From Geopsychrobacter electrodiphilus DSM 16401 (lineage in GTDB: Bacteria; Desulfobacterota; Desulfuromonadia; Desulfuromonadales; Geopsychrobacteraceae): 64,000 nt of DNA. The position numbers and the translations under genes were made by a program. Each line of letters opens with the position of its first letter. Within the stretch, counting starts at the first letter, position 1. Shown here piece by piece: positions 42,861 to 52,193 of this stretch. The stretch spans positions 2,454,501 to 2,518,500 of the forward strand of contig NZ_ARWE01000001.1 in assembly GCF_000384395.1 (NCBI RefSeq). Direction: 5' to 3'. The notes under the pieces were generated by a model, which was not told where the DNA came from, did no database searches, and was given only the letters and a program-made list of their open reading frames with translations.

Positions 42861-43733
42861 ATGAAAAATATCCTTTTAAAAATTATTATTATTGCACTGA
42901 CATTCAGTTTTATTTGGGGTGGAGAGCTTCCCGTCGAGGCGGCTCAAAAAAGCTACACCATTGAGAAGGTTGCGGATGGCGTATACGCTGCGCTGGCAAT
43001 CGCCGGCGGTGCCGCAACATCCAACGGCTTTATCGTTGACCTCGGATATTACCTCGTCGTCGGAGGCGCCCACTTATCCAAGAAGGCGATTAACGACCTC
43101 ACCGCAGCCGCCGCAGAGATTAGCCCCAAACCGATTGAATTCTTTGTTGTGGCGCACCACCACAAGGGCTTTTCTTTTGTCGACTTCGATTTTCCCCCGG
43201 GGAAAAACATCATCATGACCCTGCAGACACGCCAGGCTATCAAGCAAGAGGTGCGTCAGATAAACGGCCAAATCATCTACTTTCAGGAAGGGTTCACCAT
43301 CGAAGGGACCGAACGCTCGGTCGTGTTGACCAATATTGGAGCAGCCCACAGTGAGGGAGACCTGATCGCGTATATCCCTCAAAGTAAAACCCTGTTCACC
43401 AGCGACCTGGTCTATGTTAACAGTGCTGGTTATTTAGGAGACGGTCCTCTGCGTGGATGGGTCATAGCGCTTGAAGGAATTTCAAATATCGACGCCGAGA
43501 AGGTCATCCCCGGGTTCGGGCCGGTGAGCACAATGAAAGAGGTCAGAGATTTCAAAATTTACCTCAAGGACTTCCTTACTGAGGTGCTGTCCCATATCGA
43601 AAAGGGCGAAAATCTTGCCACAACTATTCAAAACTTCTCTCTGCCTCAATACGAAGACCTGCCAGGATATGAGATTTTCAAATCTGGGAATATCAAGCGG
43701 GCCTATCAACAACTGTCCAAAAAAATGAATTGA
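42861..43733 (+). CDS. Secreted MBL-fold protein with degenerate metal site
   Basis: 290 residues from MKNILLK. Signal peptide (about 1-27, ending EAA). MBL-fold order is visible: SNGFIVDLGYYLVVGGAHLS, then VVAHHHKGFSF, then IGAAHSEGDLIAYIP, then DLVYVNSAGYLGDG and PGFGPV. The canonical HxHxDH is replaced by HHHKGF: D and last H are lost while the first His pair and the later AHSEGD remain. A one-metal or non-hydrolytic role is likely. Divergent from the tRNA, with a weak ribosome site. Confidence 0.75.
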   Translation: MKNILLKIIIIALTFSFIWGGELPVEAAQKSYTIEKVADGVYAALAIAGGAATSNGFIVDLGYYLVVGGAHLSKKAINDLTAAAAEISPKPIEFFVVAHHHKGFSFVDFDFPPGKNIIMTLQTRQAIKQEVRQINGQIIYFQEGFTIEGTERSVVLTNIGAAHSEGDLIAYIPQSKTLFTSDLVYVNSAGYLGDGPLRGWVIALEGISNIDAEKVIPGFGPVSTMKEVRDFKIYLKDFLTEVLSHIEKGENLATTIQNFSLPQYEDLPGYEIFKSGNIKRAYQQLSKKMN

Positions 43734-43776
43734 GGCTTGAAATACCAATCGCAAGATTGGTGGAATTGTCTTCGAT

Positions 43777-43971
43777 ATGCAGTTGATGACTCAACCCAAG
43801 ATTGCCAGGGTAAACCTGACGCAGCGCAACGAGGATACCCGCTTTGGTGACAAAGCTGTTGATATGGGCTTCCTTACTCAGGAGCAGCTCAAACAAGCCC
43901 TGACCCGCCAGAAGAATAGTCATATTTATCTGGAGGAAGCACTTGTCAAGACCGGTGAGAGTGAGAGCTAA
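43777..43971 (+). CDS. Small protein, possible partial GspE-N-like motif
   Basis: 64 residues. The centre reads FGDKAVDMGFLTQEQLKQALTRQK, like the MshEN/GspE N-terminal segment used for cyclic-di-GMP or nucleotide sensing, but too short for a full domain. The ATG has no strong ribosome site; an ATG at 43786 is an alternative start. It lies 43 bp after the MBL gene. Function unknown. Confidence 0.45.
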   Translation: MQLMTQPKIARVNLTQRNEDTRFGDKAVDMGFLTQEQLKQALTRQKNSHIYLEEALVKTGESES

Positions 43972-44151
43972 AACCAAAGACCAAAGAAGAAAGCCCTACT
44001 GTAGTCCCTGCGTAATTACAAACCATTTCAAATTATCCAGAAGTCTGAACAAAAGCTCTTGCCCCAGTCATCCCCTAACGGGAATCGGGGCGCGCAAACC
44101 CGACAACATAAGATCTTCCTGCCCGTTTCAATACCCTCTTGAGCGATAAAC

Positions 44152-44202
44152 AAAAAAGCGTGGCACATGCGGTCCTAAGACCGACACTCTGCCACGCTTT
44201 TT
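44152..44202. terminator. Bidirectional terminator
   Basis: AAAAAAGCGTGGCA...TGCCACGCTTTTT. T-tracts follow the stem on both strands, closing the MBL/small-protein unit and the cytochrome operon. Confidence 0.85.
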
Positions 44203-44219
44203 ACTCATGATGAGTCGAA

Positions 44220-45005
44220 TTATTCTTCTTCGTGATAACTCTTGCGGATGAGCATCGCGATGCAACCACCAACGATTAACAGGAGAACCACCAATCCACC
44301 AAACATTTTACGCTGCGAAAGATCATCCTCGATTCCATTCATCTGTGCACTAATTTTATCCAACCGGGTGGTAAACCCAGCAGTAGCTGCGTGAATTTTT
44401 TCGACGTTGACCGTGTGGAAGAGCCGCCGAAAATTGTTTCGAGTGGAAAAGATCTCGCCGCTGATTTGTTTTGTGTCAATGCCGACCCGATGCAGACCCT
44501 CCACCTGACCTTCGAGTTGCTGCAGTTTTGTTTCGGTTTGACTGATTGCGGCTTTGACTTTCGCCGCCCGTTCATAACTGTGGCAGCGCGTACAATTCTT
44601 TTCGTTGATCAGGTCAATGGATGCCTTTTGCACTGCATGGTTACTGTGGCAGACAACACATTGGGGACCACCCTTGGTTAAAGCCTTGCCATGGGCGCTA
44701 CTGCTGTAATCTTTGAGAACACCCACGTGACAACGACCACAAAAGGCAGGAACATCCGCGTATTTAGGTGCGCCTAAAAACCCTTTTGCAGGATCCATTG
44801 CCGTAGCGAAATCAGTGGGGTCGCCGCCATGACAATCGTTACAAGAGATACCATTGGCTGCGTGCACACTGGTTTTCCATAATGCGACCGGAGCACTGAG
44901 CCGGCCTTCCTGACCACTATGGCACTGCAAACAAACCGTATCCTCAGCGAGTACCGGCGTACACAACACCAGCAGCATCAAAAAAGGCAAAAGTTTACGT
45001 ATCAT
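44220..45005 (-). CDS. Pentaheme c-type cytochrome with C-terminal membrane anchor (bc complex subunit)
   Basis: 261 residues from MIRKLLPF, whose ATG overlaps the cytochrome b stop. Signal peptide (about 1-21), then five CxxCH sites (CLQCH, CNDCH, CGRCH, CVVCH, CTRCH, about 25-145). A coiled helical stretch (about 150-225) and one C-terminal membrane helix (FGGLVVLLLIVGGCIAML) follow. It replaces cytochrome c1 as electron exit of the complex, as in Geobacter Cbc systems. Electrons can pass to periplasmic multihemes. Confidence 0.88.
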   Translation of the reverse strand: MIRKLLPFLMLLVLCTPVLAEDTVCLQCHSGQEGRLSAPVALWKTSVHAANGISCNDCHGGDPTDFATAMDPAKGFLGAPKYADVPAFCGRCHVGVLKDYSSSAHGKALTKGGPQCVVCHSNHAVQKASIDLINEKNCTRCHSYERAAKVKAAISQTETKLQQLEGQVEGLHRVGIDTKQISGEIFSTRNNFRRLFHTVNVEKIHAATAGFTTRLDKISAQMNGIEDDLSQRKMFGGLVVLLLIVGGCIAMLIRKSYHEEE

Positions 45006-46105
45006 GAGAAGTGCCCCCAAATCGACAACCCGACAAACAGCAACGTGCCGAGAAGATAACAGGTAAGAAACAGCGGCCGCTTAAATGGTCGGCGTTCGGG
45101 ACCGAAATCGATAAACGGCAACAGCGCAAGAAAAGTCATGGCAGCGCCCTGCACAGCCAGGCCAATCAACTTGCTGGGGAAAATCTTCAGGGTCTGATAG
45201 GCCCAGAGAAAATACCATTCAGGTTTGATATGTGCCGGAGTGTTAAAGGGATCGGCCGGGACAAGGGCATCAGGGGGGATAAACAACCAGGGGGCATAAA
45301 AACTGATCGCCACCAGAATCGCCAGGGCGAAGAAAACCATCCCGATGTCCTTGATGGTGTAGTTAGGATGAAAAGGTACGCCGTCAGGATGATGCTCATG
45401 TTCAAAGGCCGCACCAAAAACTCGTGGTTTGTATGCCTCGCCGAAAGGCGGCTGAGAGATCCCCGCCCGGCGAACACAAAAAAGGTGGAATCCGACCAGA
45501 CCCATTAGCGCCAACGGCAGCACCATGACGTGTAAGGCAAAGAATCGTCCCAACGTCGGGCCGCCGACAGAAACACCACCACGCAGGAAAGCCACAAGGG
45601 AATCACCGATGAACGGAACGGCACCGGCCGCATCGGTAGCAACGGTAGTCGCCCAGAAAGAGAGCTGGCTCCAGGGGAGAAGATACCCGGTTAAACAAAA
45701 AATAAGGCCGAGATTCAGCAAGGTGAAACCCGAGACCCAGGTCAGTTCGCGAGGACGTTTATAACTGCCCATAAATAGGACAGACATCATGTGCAGGAGC
45801 AGAAAGATAATTATCAGATTCGAGCCGACCACATGCAGGTATCGGAACAGCCAGCCGAACGGCACCACATTCATTATTGCGGTCACACTGGCAAAAGCTT
45901 TTTCGGTATCAGGTACATAGTAAATAAGGAGCAGGATTCCGGTTAAAAACTGTAACCCAAAAAGCGCCATCAGCACGGCACCCATGGTGTACCAGATATT
46001 GACGTTGCGCGGCAGTTTGTATCCACCCATATTCTGATGGATCAGATCCTTGACGCCCAGTCGGTTATCCAACCAGTCAGCGGCCAATTTTGGCAGATTC
46101 ATCAA
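45002..46105 (-). CDS. Cytochrome b of the bc complex
   Basis: 367 residues, eight predicted helices, cytochrome b6 and subunit IV portions in one chain. Heme ligand histidines in FRYLHVVGSN and LLHMM, later FALHVMVLP and VGFHLF; Qo motif PEWY in KPEWYFLWAYQTLK (about 292). It oxidises menaquinol with the Rieske protein. Genes Rieske, b, and pentaheme c are contiguous with 6 nt and ATGA junctions, one operon. Confidence 0.93.
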   Translation of the reverse strand: MMNLPKLAADWLDNRLGVKDLIHQNMGGYKLPRNVNIWYTMGAVLMALFGLQFLTGILLLIYYVPDTEKAFASVTAIMNVVPFGWLFRYLHVVGSNLIIIFLLLHMMSVLFMGSYKRPRELTWVSGFTLLNLGLIFCLTGYLLPWSQLSFWATTVATDAAGAVPFIGDSLVAFLRGGVSVGGPTLGRFFALHVMVLPLALMGLVGFHLFCVRRAGISQPPFGEAYKPRVFGAAFEHEHHPDGVPFHPNYTIKDIGMVFFALAILVAISFYAPWLFIPPDALVPADPFNTPAHIKPEWYFLWAYQTLKIFPSKLIGLAVQGAAMTFLALLPFIDFGPERRPFKRPLFLTCYLLGTLLFVGLSIWGHFS

Positions 46106-46111
46106 GCCCTC

Positions 46112-46546
46112 CTATCCGACCACAAGGTCAGTATTTCCAATAGTAACGGTATATGACTTAAGCGGCTTTGGCGGCGGACCACCAAGAACCTTGCCTTCGG
46201 AAGAGAAGCGGCCACCATGACAGGGGCAAAGGAATTCACCCTTAGCATCGACCCACTTGATGATACATCCAAGATGGGTGCAGACGGCGGTCAGAGCGAC
46301 AAATTCGCCTGGCTTCGGTTGCAGCAACACCGCAGGATGTCCCTGAAAAGCAAAAAACTTTGCCCCTCCGACCTTTACCTCAGCCTTGGCAACCGTAACT
46401 TTGGCCCCTTCGCCCGCTCCGGCTCGCGGCGCCAGAAAACGGAAAATTGGCCAGCTTAAAAAACCGGCCAGAACTACACCGACACCACCCAAGAGAATCC
46501 CTAAAAACGTCCGACGTTGTTGATTACTTTCAGAATTTCCATCCAT
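46112..46546 (-). CDS. Rieske iron-sulfur protein
   Basis: 144 residues: a short twin-arginine-like N-terminus (QQRRTFLGILLGGVG) with one membrane helix, then the cluster motifs CTHLGC and CPCHGG (about 89-113), ligands for the [2Fe-2S] centre. First gene of the bc operon; ribosome site GGAGG upstream. It passes electrons from menaquinol to the pentaheme subunit. Confidence 0.94.
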   Translation of the reverse strand: MDGNSESNQQRRTFLGILLGGVGVVLAGFLSWPIFRFLAPRAGAGEGAKVTVAKAEVKVGGAKFFAFQGHPAVLLQPKPGEFVALTAVCTHLGCIIKWVDAKGEFLCPCHGGRFSSEGKVLGGPPPKPLKSYTVTIGNTDLVVG

Positions 46547-46633
46547 GTGGAACCCTCCTGCTAGATGGGTTAGAAAAAAAACATTCCGGCAACAGATTTA
46601 CAAGTAAACACTTTAGCAGTTCAAAAATTGTAT

Positions 46634-47332
46634 TTATTTAATCAAGCGACCCGAAACAGAGACACGCAATTGGGGCATCGGCCCGAAGTCTGTTCCAATG
46701 ACAATATATCCGTTCAGACGTTCTTCTCCGGCACCAAGTTTACCGCTGACGCGTAAAAACGTCTTCTCACCGGGAGGAAGTTCATGTTTTTCCAAAGTCG
46801 CAGTCAACTGAGGATTTGTAACCGCAGGAGTTTGAAGTGTAATTTTCTTCTCACTCTGGTTGCTGATGATGATTTGAGTGACTTCAGTTTGATCAACCGC
46901 GTGCCAAACCCAGGAGATGTGGTTCATCGAAATACCGAGCAGCTCCTTGACCGTCCCTTCAAGTTTAAAAAACACCTGAGGATGGGTGGCCGCGTTACTG
47001 GTCATGGTAATTGTTTTGCTGACATGACCCCGGAAACGGCCTGAATCAAAGGTCGCTTTGATCTCTCCCATATCCCCCGGCGCCACCCTTTTGGAAGAAA
47101 GCAGCGCCGCCGTACATCCACAAGAACTGCTCACGGAGGAGATTTCGAGCATCTCATCACCACTATTTTTGAAGCGGAAAGTATAACCGACTTTGTCTCC
47201 TTGTGCTACTTCACCGAAATTATAATTTAACACCTTGCTCGTAACATCAGGTGCTGCAAAGGCAGAAATAGGCAGAATCAACAGTAAACAGAGGAGAACG
47301 ATCAACTTTTGCACAGGGTGAAATCCTTTCAC
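46634..47332 (-). CDS. DUF1573 secreted protein
   Basis: 232 residues with a signal peptide (about 1-27, ending AFAA). The DUF1573 pattern NFGEVAQGDKVGYTFRFKNSGDEMLEISSVSSSCGCTAA covers the first half (read from about 38; SSCGC core near 71). Immunoglobulin-like beta folds of this type are common in Geobacter and Bacteroidetes. Function unknown. It is codirectional with the bc operon, 87 bp upstream, so it may be cotranscribed. Confidence 0.8.
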   Translation of the reverse strand: MKGFHPVQKLIVLLCLLLILPISAFAAPDVTSKVLNYNFGEVAQGDKVGYTFRFKNSGDEMLEISSVSSSCGCTAALLSSKRVAPGDMGEIKATFDSGRFRGHVSKTITMTSNAATHPQVFFKLEGTVKELLGISMNHISWVWHAVDQTEVTQIIISNQSEKKITLQTPAVTNPQLTATLEKHELPPGEKTFLRVSGKLGAGEERLNGYIVIGTDFGPMPQLRVSVSGRLIK

Positions 47333-47421
47333 ACGAAAAAGTAGTCTAAAACAGAGTCAAAGTTTCGAAATCATAACACAATCCTCGCAAAGTGAACCAG
47401 CCCGAAAAAGGTCCCATTTCG

Positions 47422-47451
47422 TTGACATCACGGTCTTCTAGCTGTTATAGA
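47422..47451 (+). promoter_or_regulatory. Sigma-70 promoter for hpt
   Basis: TTGACA, 18-bp spacer, TATAGA, ending 31 bp before the hpt start codon. Near-perfect consensus. Confidence 0.75.
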
Positions 47452-47482
47452 AAGCGATCAATCACGCAACAAGGAGTCCCCT

Positions 47483-48016
47483 GTGCCAATCCCCCGCGAA
47501 AAATGGAAAATCCTCTATTCACGTGAACGCATCGCCGAGGAGATCCGTCGTCTCGGCAAGGAAATCAGTCGAGACTACTCCCAGAGAGATATCTTGCTGG
47601 TCGGTGTTCTCAAGGGGTCTTTTTTGTTCGTTGCAGATCTGATCCGGGAAATCAGCGTTCCGACCATGATTGACTTCGTGCGTCTGGCCAGCTACGGATC
47701 GGGAACCCAATCTTCAGGGATCATCGAATTCCGCAAGGAACTCGAAATGCCAATCAAGGGACGCGATGTTATCATCGTTGAAGACATCATCGACAGCGGT
47801 TACACTCTTGAAGCCCTGTACAACAAATTGCTGCTGCAGGACCCTCGTTCCCTGAAAATTTGTTCCCTGATCGACAAACGGATTCGACGGGAAGTTAATA
47901 TCGAAGCCGATTATGTTGGAATGACGATGGACGATGGTTTCATTATCGGCTACGGTCTCGATTACAATGAACATTATCGCAACCTCCCCGATATTTATAC
48001 CGTTGAAGGTTTTTAG
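47483..48016 (+). CDS. hpt: Hypoxanthine phosphoribosyltransferase
   Basis: 177 residues. PRPP-binding loop VIIVEDIIDSGYTL (about 93-106), LVGVLKGSFLFVADLIR and DFVRLASYGSG are typical. It makes IMP (and GMP) from the bases and PRPP in purine salvage. GTG start after AAGGAG. Single gene with its own promoter; the DUF3426 gene lies 70 bp on. Confidence 0.92.
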   Translation: MPIPREKWKILYSRERIAEEIRRLGKEISRDYSQRDILLVGVLKGSFLFVADLIREISVPTMIDFVRLASYGSGTQSSGIIEFRKELEMPIKGRDVIIVEDIIDSGYTLEALYNKLLLQDPRSLKICSLIDKRIRREVNIEADYVGMTMDDGFIIGYGLDYNEHYRNLPDIYTVEGF

Positions 48017-48086
48017 CTTTTTTATACCCAAGCATCGCTACGGCTTAATGAAGTTATATTAAATAAAACAAACAGGAGAGCTACCC

Positions 48087-49355
48087 ATGGTTATATCCTG
48101 CCCGGAATGTTCTACCCGCTTCAGGGTCGAGGAAAGTAAAATCCCGGAACGTGGGGCAAAGATCCGCTGTGCCCGCTGCAAACATATTTTCGCAGTCACT
48201 CCTCCGGCCCCGGCACCCGCCGCAATTGATGAAAACCCCTTGCAGCAAAGGGAAGAACCATCCGCATGGGAAGCCCCCACGTCACCCCGGGTCGATACAC
48301 CTTCCGAAGATTCGCCACCGCCTGATAACTTGGCTTCTGTGACCGAACCAGTTCCGGCACAAGCAAATATTCCAGCCCCAGAACCCGCGACTGAAGAAAA
48401 CGACTTCGGCTTCAACGATCTTGATTATTCTGGAATCGGCTCTGGCAGTAGTGACGAATTGGACCCATCCGCCCTTGAGAACGCCTCAAGCAACGAAGAC
48501 GATGATGACTTCTCGTTTGGAGATGAATACGGTAACGTTACCCTGAGCGGGGAAGACAGTGATCCTGAAGAAGACGAACCGTTTTCCTTTGGAGACCCTG
48601 TTCCGCCATCAACAAATCCTGCAACTGACGTCGAACAAGAGCAATTCAGCTTTAATCCAGAGGGCAACAAGGCACCGCCAAGCCCGGATCCCCTCGCAGC
48701 CAGTTTTAATGAAGACGCCAGTCTCGACGATATAACTGCGCCCTCAATCGAAGAAGCAATTAACTTCGACTCGACAGAACCTCCGCTGCCTGCCAAAGCC
48801 AGTAAAACTACAAGTCGTGGACCGCTCTCTGCGGTTATTTTTATTATCCTGATGCTGATTCTTGCGATTTTGGTCGCTGGTGGCGTTCTGGTATGGAAGG
48901 ATGGCCCAGAAGGCCTTGAAAAAGTCCTGTCAACCTTAATGGGACAAAGTTCTGTCGCGGAATCGATAGGTGATATCCATCTTATAAACCTGCAGGGCAG
49001 CTTTATAACAAACAAACAGGAAGGCGAGCTTTTCGTCATTCAGGGGGTTGCTGTGAATGACCTCGCCGAGGCGCGAGCGGCCATTCAGGTCAAAGGGGTT
49101 ATCTTCGACAAATCAGGGAAACAATTGATGCAGAAAACCATTTTCTGTGGCAATCCGATCAGCGACAATGACCTGCGAAAGCTGTCCTACAGCAAAATGG
49201 AAGAGATCATGGGCAACCAGTTTGGGGAGTCTCTGGCCAATCTCAACGTCACGACCGGGCAGTCGATCCCCTTCACTATCGTCTTTCGCAAACTCCCGAA
49301 AACTCTCTCTGAGTTTGTGGTCGAAGTAGCCGGAAGTAAACCGGCAGCACAATAA
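48087..49355 (+). CDS. Zinc-ribbon DUF3426 membrane protein
   Basis: 422 residues. An N-terminal MJ0042 zinc finger (ISCPECSTRFRV, IRCARCKHIF) precedes an acidic, Pro/Ser/Asp-rich low-complexity linker (about 40-245), one membrane helix (VIFIILMLILAILVAGGVLVW, about 252-272), and a C-terminal DUF3426 domain (about 290-420). Function unknown; the family is common in Desulfuromonadia and Myxococcota. Terminator follows. Confidence 0.85.
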   Translation: MVISCPECSTRFRVEESKIPERGAKIRCARCKHIFAVTPPAPAPAAIDENPLQQREEPSAWEAPTSPRVDTPSEDSPPPDNLASVTEPVPAQANIPAPEPATEENDFGFNDLDYSGIGSGSSDELDPSALENASSNEDDDDFSFGDEYGNVTLSGEDSDPEEDEPFSFGDPVPPSTNPATDVEQEQFSFNPEGNKAPPSPDPLAASFNEDASLDDITAPSIEEAINFDSTEPPLPAKASKTTSRGPLSAVIFIILMLILAILVAGGVLVWKDGPEGLEKVLSTLMGQSSVAESIGDIHLINLQGSFITNKQEGELFVIQGVAVNDLAEARAAIQVKGVIFDKSGKQLMQKTIFCGNPISDNDLRKLSYSKMEEIMGNQFGESLANLNVTTGQSIPFTIVFRKLPKTLSEFVVEVAGSKPAAQ

Positions 49356-49375
49356 CCAACGCAGAAACCAATCCC

Positions 49376-49416
49376 AAAAAGGCCACACCGCGGAATCACG
49401 GTGTGGCCTTTTTTTT
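49376..49416. terminator. Bidirectional terminator
   Basis: GGCCACACCG and CGGTGTGGCC arms with A-run before and T-run after, serving the DUF3426 gene and the minus-strand ferredoxin. Confidence 0.9.
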
Positions 49417-49440
49417 AACAAGACTACCTCCGGCTAAAAA

Positions 49441-49608
49441 TCAGGCGGAGATAGCGTCAACCGGGCAAGAATCAACGCAAGCACCACAATCGGTGCAGGT
49501 CTCTGCATCGATCACGCGAACGTCGCCCTGCTCAGAAATTGCCTCGACCGGGCAAACCGGCTCGCAAGCACCACAGTTGATGCACTCATCAGAAATAGTA
49601 TGGGCCAT
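49441..49608 (-). CDS. 2[4Fe-4S] ferredoxin
   Basis: 55 residues, start [10 protein letters not shown] after GAGGAGG. Two clostridial-type motifs, [12 protein letters not shown] and [12 protein letters not shown], each binding a [4Fe-4S] cluster. It is a low-potential carrier and a natural acceptor for the AOR, though the genes are unlinked. Short single gene, bounded by a terminator. Confidence 0.93.
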   Translation of the reverse strand: MAHTISDECINCGACEPVCPVEAISEQGDVRVIDAETCTDCGACVDSCPVDAISA

Positions 49609-49926
49609 CGGTCTTACCTCCTCTAAAGGGTTTGTTTGACACTGGCGAATCGGTCACCAGCCTCTTATTGATTGGGGGTATACATTACTGCAAGTTTTTT
49701 TGGGTGTAAAGTAGCCAAATGGAATTTATTTTATGACCAAAAGTCCTTGCATCTGCGGCCCGTTCTGAGCTAGCCTGTTGAACATTTCGGCACGCAACTG
49801 TGCGAGATTCAAGGGATTCTTCCGTTTCACTAAAAAAAAATCAGGCAGTTTCAGTCACACTAAAACACGATTCTACATCTTTAGTCTTACCCTCTGTATT
49901 TCATACTGCGATCAAGGAGAACCAAA
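49609..49926. other. Intergenic region before ackA
   Basis: 318 bp with no gene. A small GCAC/GTGC hairpin occurs near 49790. No convincing promoter of either sigma class was found, though ackA must be transcribed from here. Confidence 0.5.
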
Positions 49927-51192
49927 ATGGATATTCTTGCCCTCAACTGCGGCAGCTCCTCAGTTAAATATCAGCTTTTCGACTGGACCCGTAAAGAAGT
50001 CATTGCCAAAGGAATGGTCGAGCGTGTCACTATCGGAGACTCTTATATCATTCACGAAGTTCCCGGTCGCGAAACCTATCGTGAAGAGTACGAGTGCCCT
50101 GACCACAGGGTCGCCGTTCAACTGATCGTCAAAACCCTCACCAGCACTGCCTATGGTGTCGTCAAGGATATGAATCAAATCTCGGCGGTCGGTCATCGCG
50201 TGGTCCACGGAGGGGAGAAATTCACCTGTTCGGTGACCATCGACGAGAACGTCCTCAACACCATAAAAGAGGTCCAGCACCTCGCACCCTTGCACAATCC
50301 GCCTAATATCTCAGGGATCGAAGCCGCCCAGACCGTGCTTCCCGACGTGCCACATATTGCCATCTTTGATACCGCTTTCCATCAAACCATGCCTGAGGCT
50401 GCCTACACCTACCCGGTGCCTTACGAGTGGTACGAGAAACACGGCGTCCGTCGCTACGGTTTTCACGGCACCAGCCACCTCTATGTTTCAAAACGCGCCG
50501 CAGTGCTGTTAGGCAAAAGCCCCAAAGATTGCAACATCATCACCATGCACATCGGCAACGGGGTCTCGCACTGCGCGATTAAAAACGGTATCTCTGTGGA
50601 CACCTCCATGGGATTAACGCCGCTTGAAGGTGCGGTCATGGGAACTCGCTGCGGTGATATCGACCCCGCCTTGCCGATGTTTATCCAAGGAGTTGAAGGC
50701 CTGTCGGCCAAAGAGGTCGATTCAGTTCTCAATAAAAAGTCCGGAATTCTCGGAATTACCGGCCAGTACACAGACCGTCGTGACGTAATTGACGCCGCAG
50801 AAAAAGGCGACAAGCGCTGCCAACTGGCGATCGACATCGAGGGCTATCGTTTAAAGAAATATATTGGGGCTTATATGGCGGGGCTTGGCGCCCTGGATGC
50901 GGTGGTCTTTACCGCAGGGGTCGGCGAGATGGGCTGGCTGATACGAGAAAAAGCGCTGGAGAACCTGTCGCACATGGGGATCGTGCTCGATAAAGCGAAG
51001 AATCGCAGCACTATGACACGCAAGCGGGAGACGATGATCTCAACCCCCGATTCTCCAGTCAAGGTCTTCGTCATCCCAACCGACGAGGAATTGGTCTTCA
51101 CCGAAGACGTGGCCGCGATCCTGGAAGAGACCTACACCGATCACATGAACTTCAAATACTCCTTCGCCGAGAGCAGCTTTCAACGCTCCTGA
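49927..51192 (+). CDS. ackA: Acetate kinase
   Basis: 421 residues. LALNCGSSSVKYQLF start motif, GHRVVHGGEKF, RRYGFHGTSHLY, and TMHIGNGVSHCAIKNG match AckA. Interconverts acetate + ATP and acetyl phosphate, used for acetate activation or energy gain. ATG after AAGGAG. Followed by a terminator; no pta beside it. Confidence 0.95.
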   Translation: MDILALNCGSSSVKYQLFDWTRKEVIAKGMVERVTIGDSYIIHEVPGRETYREEYECPDHRVAVQLIVKTLTSTAYGVVKDMNQISAVGHRVVHGGEKFTCSVTIDENVLNTIKEVQHLAPLHNPPNISGIEAAQTVLPDVPHIAIFDTAFHQTMPEAAYTYPVPYEWYEKHGVRRYGFHGTSHLYVSKRAAVLLGKSPKDCNIITMHIGNGVSHCAIKNGISVDTSMGLTPLEGAVMGTRCGDIDPALPMFIQGVEGLSAKEVDSVLNKKSGILGITGQYTDRRDVIDAAEKGDKRCQLAIDIEGYRLKKYIGAYMAGLGALDAVVFTAGVGEMGWLIREKALENLSHMGIVLDKAKNRSTMTRKRETMISTPDSPVKVFVIPTDEELVFTEDVAAILEETYTDHMNFKYSFAESSFQRS

Positions 51193-51216
51193 GAATGAAC
51201 AAATGACATGAAAACC

Positions 51217-51245
51217 AAAGGCCGGCGGGAATCCCGTCGGCCTTT
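51217..51245 (+). terminator. Terminator after ackA
   Basis: AAAGGCCGGCGGGA-at-CCCGTCGGCCTTT stem-loop followed by AATTATT; likely works in both directions. Confidence 0.8.
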
Positions 51246-51261
51246 AATTATTGCCACACCT

Positions 51262-52149
51262 CTAATAATGCGTCTCTTCGTAATCAGGGACCAGATTGTA
51301 CCAGTCCGGATCGCGCGCCCCTTGTACCAGACAATGTTCAGCCTGGCCGATGATCCGCTCTCGATCCTTCGGGTAGCTCCCCTCTAAATGGAGAATGTTT
51401 GAGACATGATTGGAGCGCAGAATAGTTTTTTGGGGGGAGAGAGCGCGCACAACCGTCAGGGCTTCCTGTAACACTTCACCGTTACTGAGTTGATCAATCA
51501 ATGCAAAATGGGCGTCATTGTGACGGCGAAACATGGTCAGCAGTGAAAAATACTCGGGTGACAGTTGAGTTACCCAGTCGGCCGTCGCCAGAGCATGCTC
51601 ACGGGTACGCGTCCTGCCGGCCAGACCGAGGATTGCGGTGACCGACAGCTTCAGCTGCGCATCTTTGGCTTTTTGGCAGAGCTGCAGCATCCGTTGGGCA
51701 TTAAAGCCCTTCTTGATCAGCAACAGGGTCGCATCGTCACCGGATTCAAGCCCGAAATAGAGGATGCGCAGCTTTTTGTCGCGCAGGAGCCTTAACTCTT
51801 CGACCGACTTGGTGGTCAAACTGTTCGGCGAAGCATAAGCGGCGACCCGGGTCAAATTGGGGAAATTTACCGCCAGTAGATCGAGAATTTCGCCAAGCCC
51901 GGCCTGGGGATAAACCAGTGCATCACCATCACCCAGAAACACCCGTTGCACCATAGCCCGACGGGCCAGGGGAATCATCTGCATCTCGGCCTGAATCTCC
52001 GCCACCGGTCGCAAGCTGAACTGCTTCATTTTATACATGCCGCAAAAGGTGCAATCATTCTGGCTGCACCCGAGAGTGATTTGAAAAATCAGGCTGCGCC
52101 CTTCTGAAGGCGGACGAAAAAGCGGCTGATTGTAATCAAAATAATACAT
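51262..52149 (-). CDS. Radical SAM protein (CX4CX2C type)
   Basis: 295 residues, cluster motif C28-X4-C33-X2-C36 (GCSQNDCTFC), unlike the CX3CX2C of SPASM enzymes. FGLESGDDATLLLIKKG, then GLAGRTRTREHA fit the Elp3/HemN-like barrel. No SPASM cysteines. The substrate is not recognisable; this group is often annotated only as radical SAM. Ends 17 bp from the ackA terminator. Confidence 0.82.
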   Translation of the reverse strand: MYYFDYNQPLFRPPSEGRSLIFQITLGCSQNDCTFCGMYKMKQFSLRPVAEIQAEMQMIPLARRAMVQRVFLGDGDALVYPQAGLGEILDLLAVNFPNLTRVAAYASPNSLTTKSVEELRLLRDKKLRILYFGLESGDDATLLLIKKGFNAQRMLQLCQKAKDAQLKLSVTAILGLAGRTRTREHALATADWVTQLSPEYFSLLTMFRRHNDAHFALIDQLSNGEVLQEALTVVRALSPQKTILRSNHVSNILHLEGSYPKDRERIIGQAEHCLVQGARDPDWYNLVPDYEETHY

Positions 52150-52193
52150 GCGGACACCCTGACGGTCAGTTCAAATTAAAGTTCAAGCGCTGC

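Noticed and set aside
49780-49810. Possible sigma-54 site before ackA (CGGCAC region)
   Set aside because: The -12 TTGC element is missing at the right spacing.
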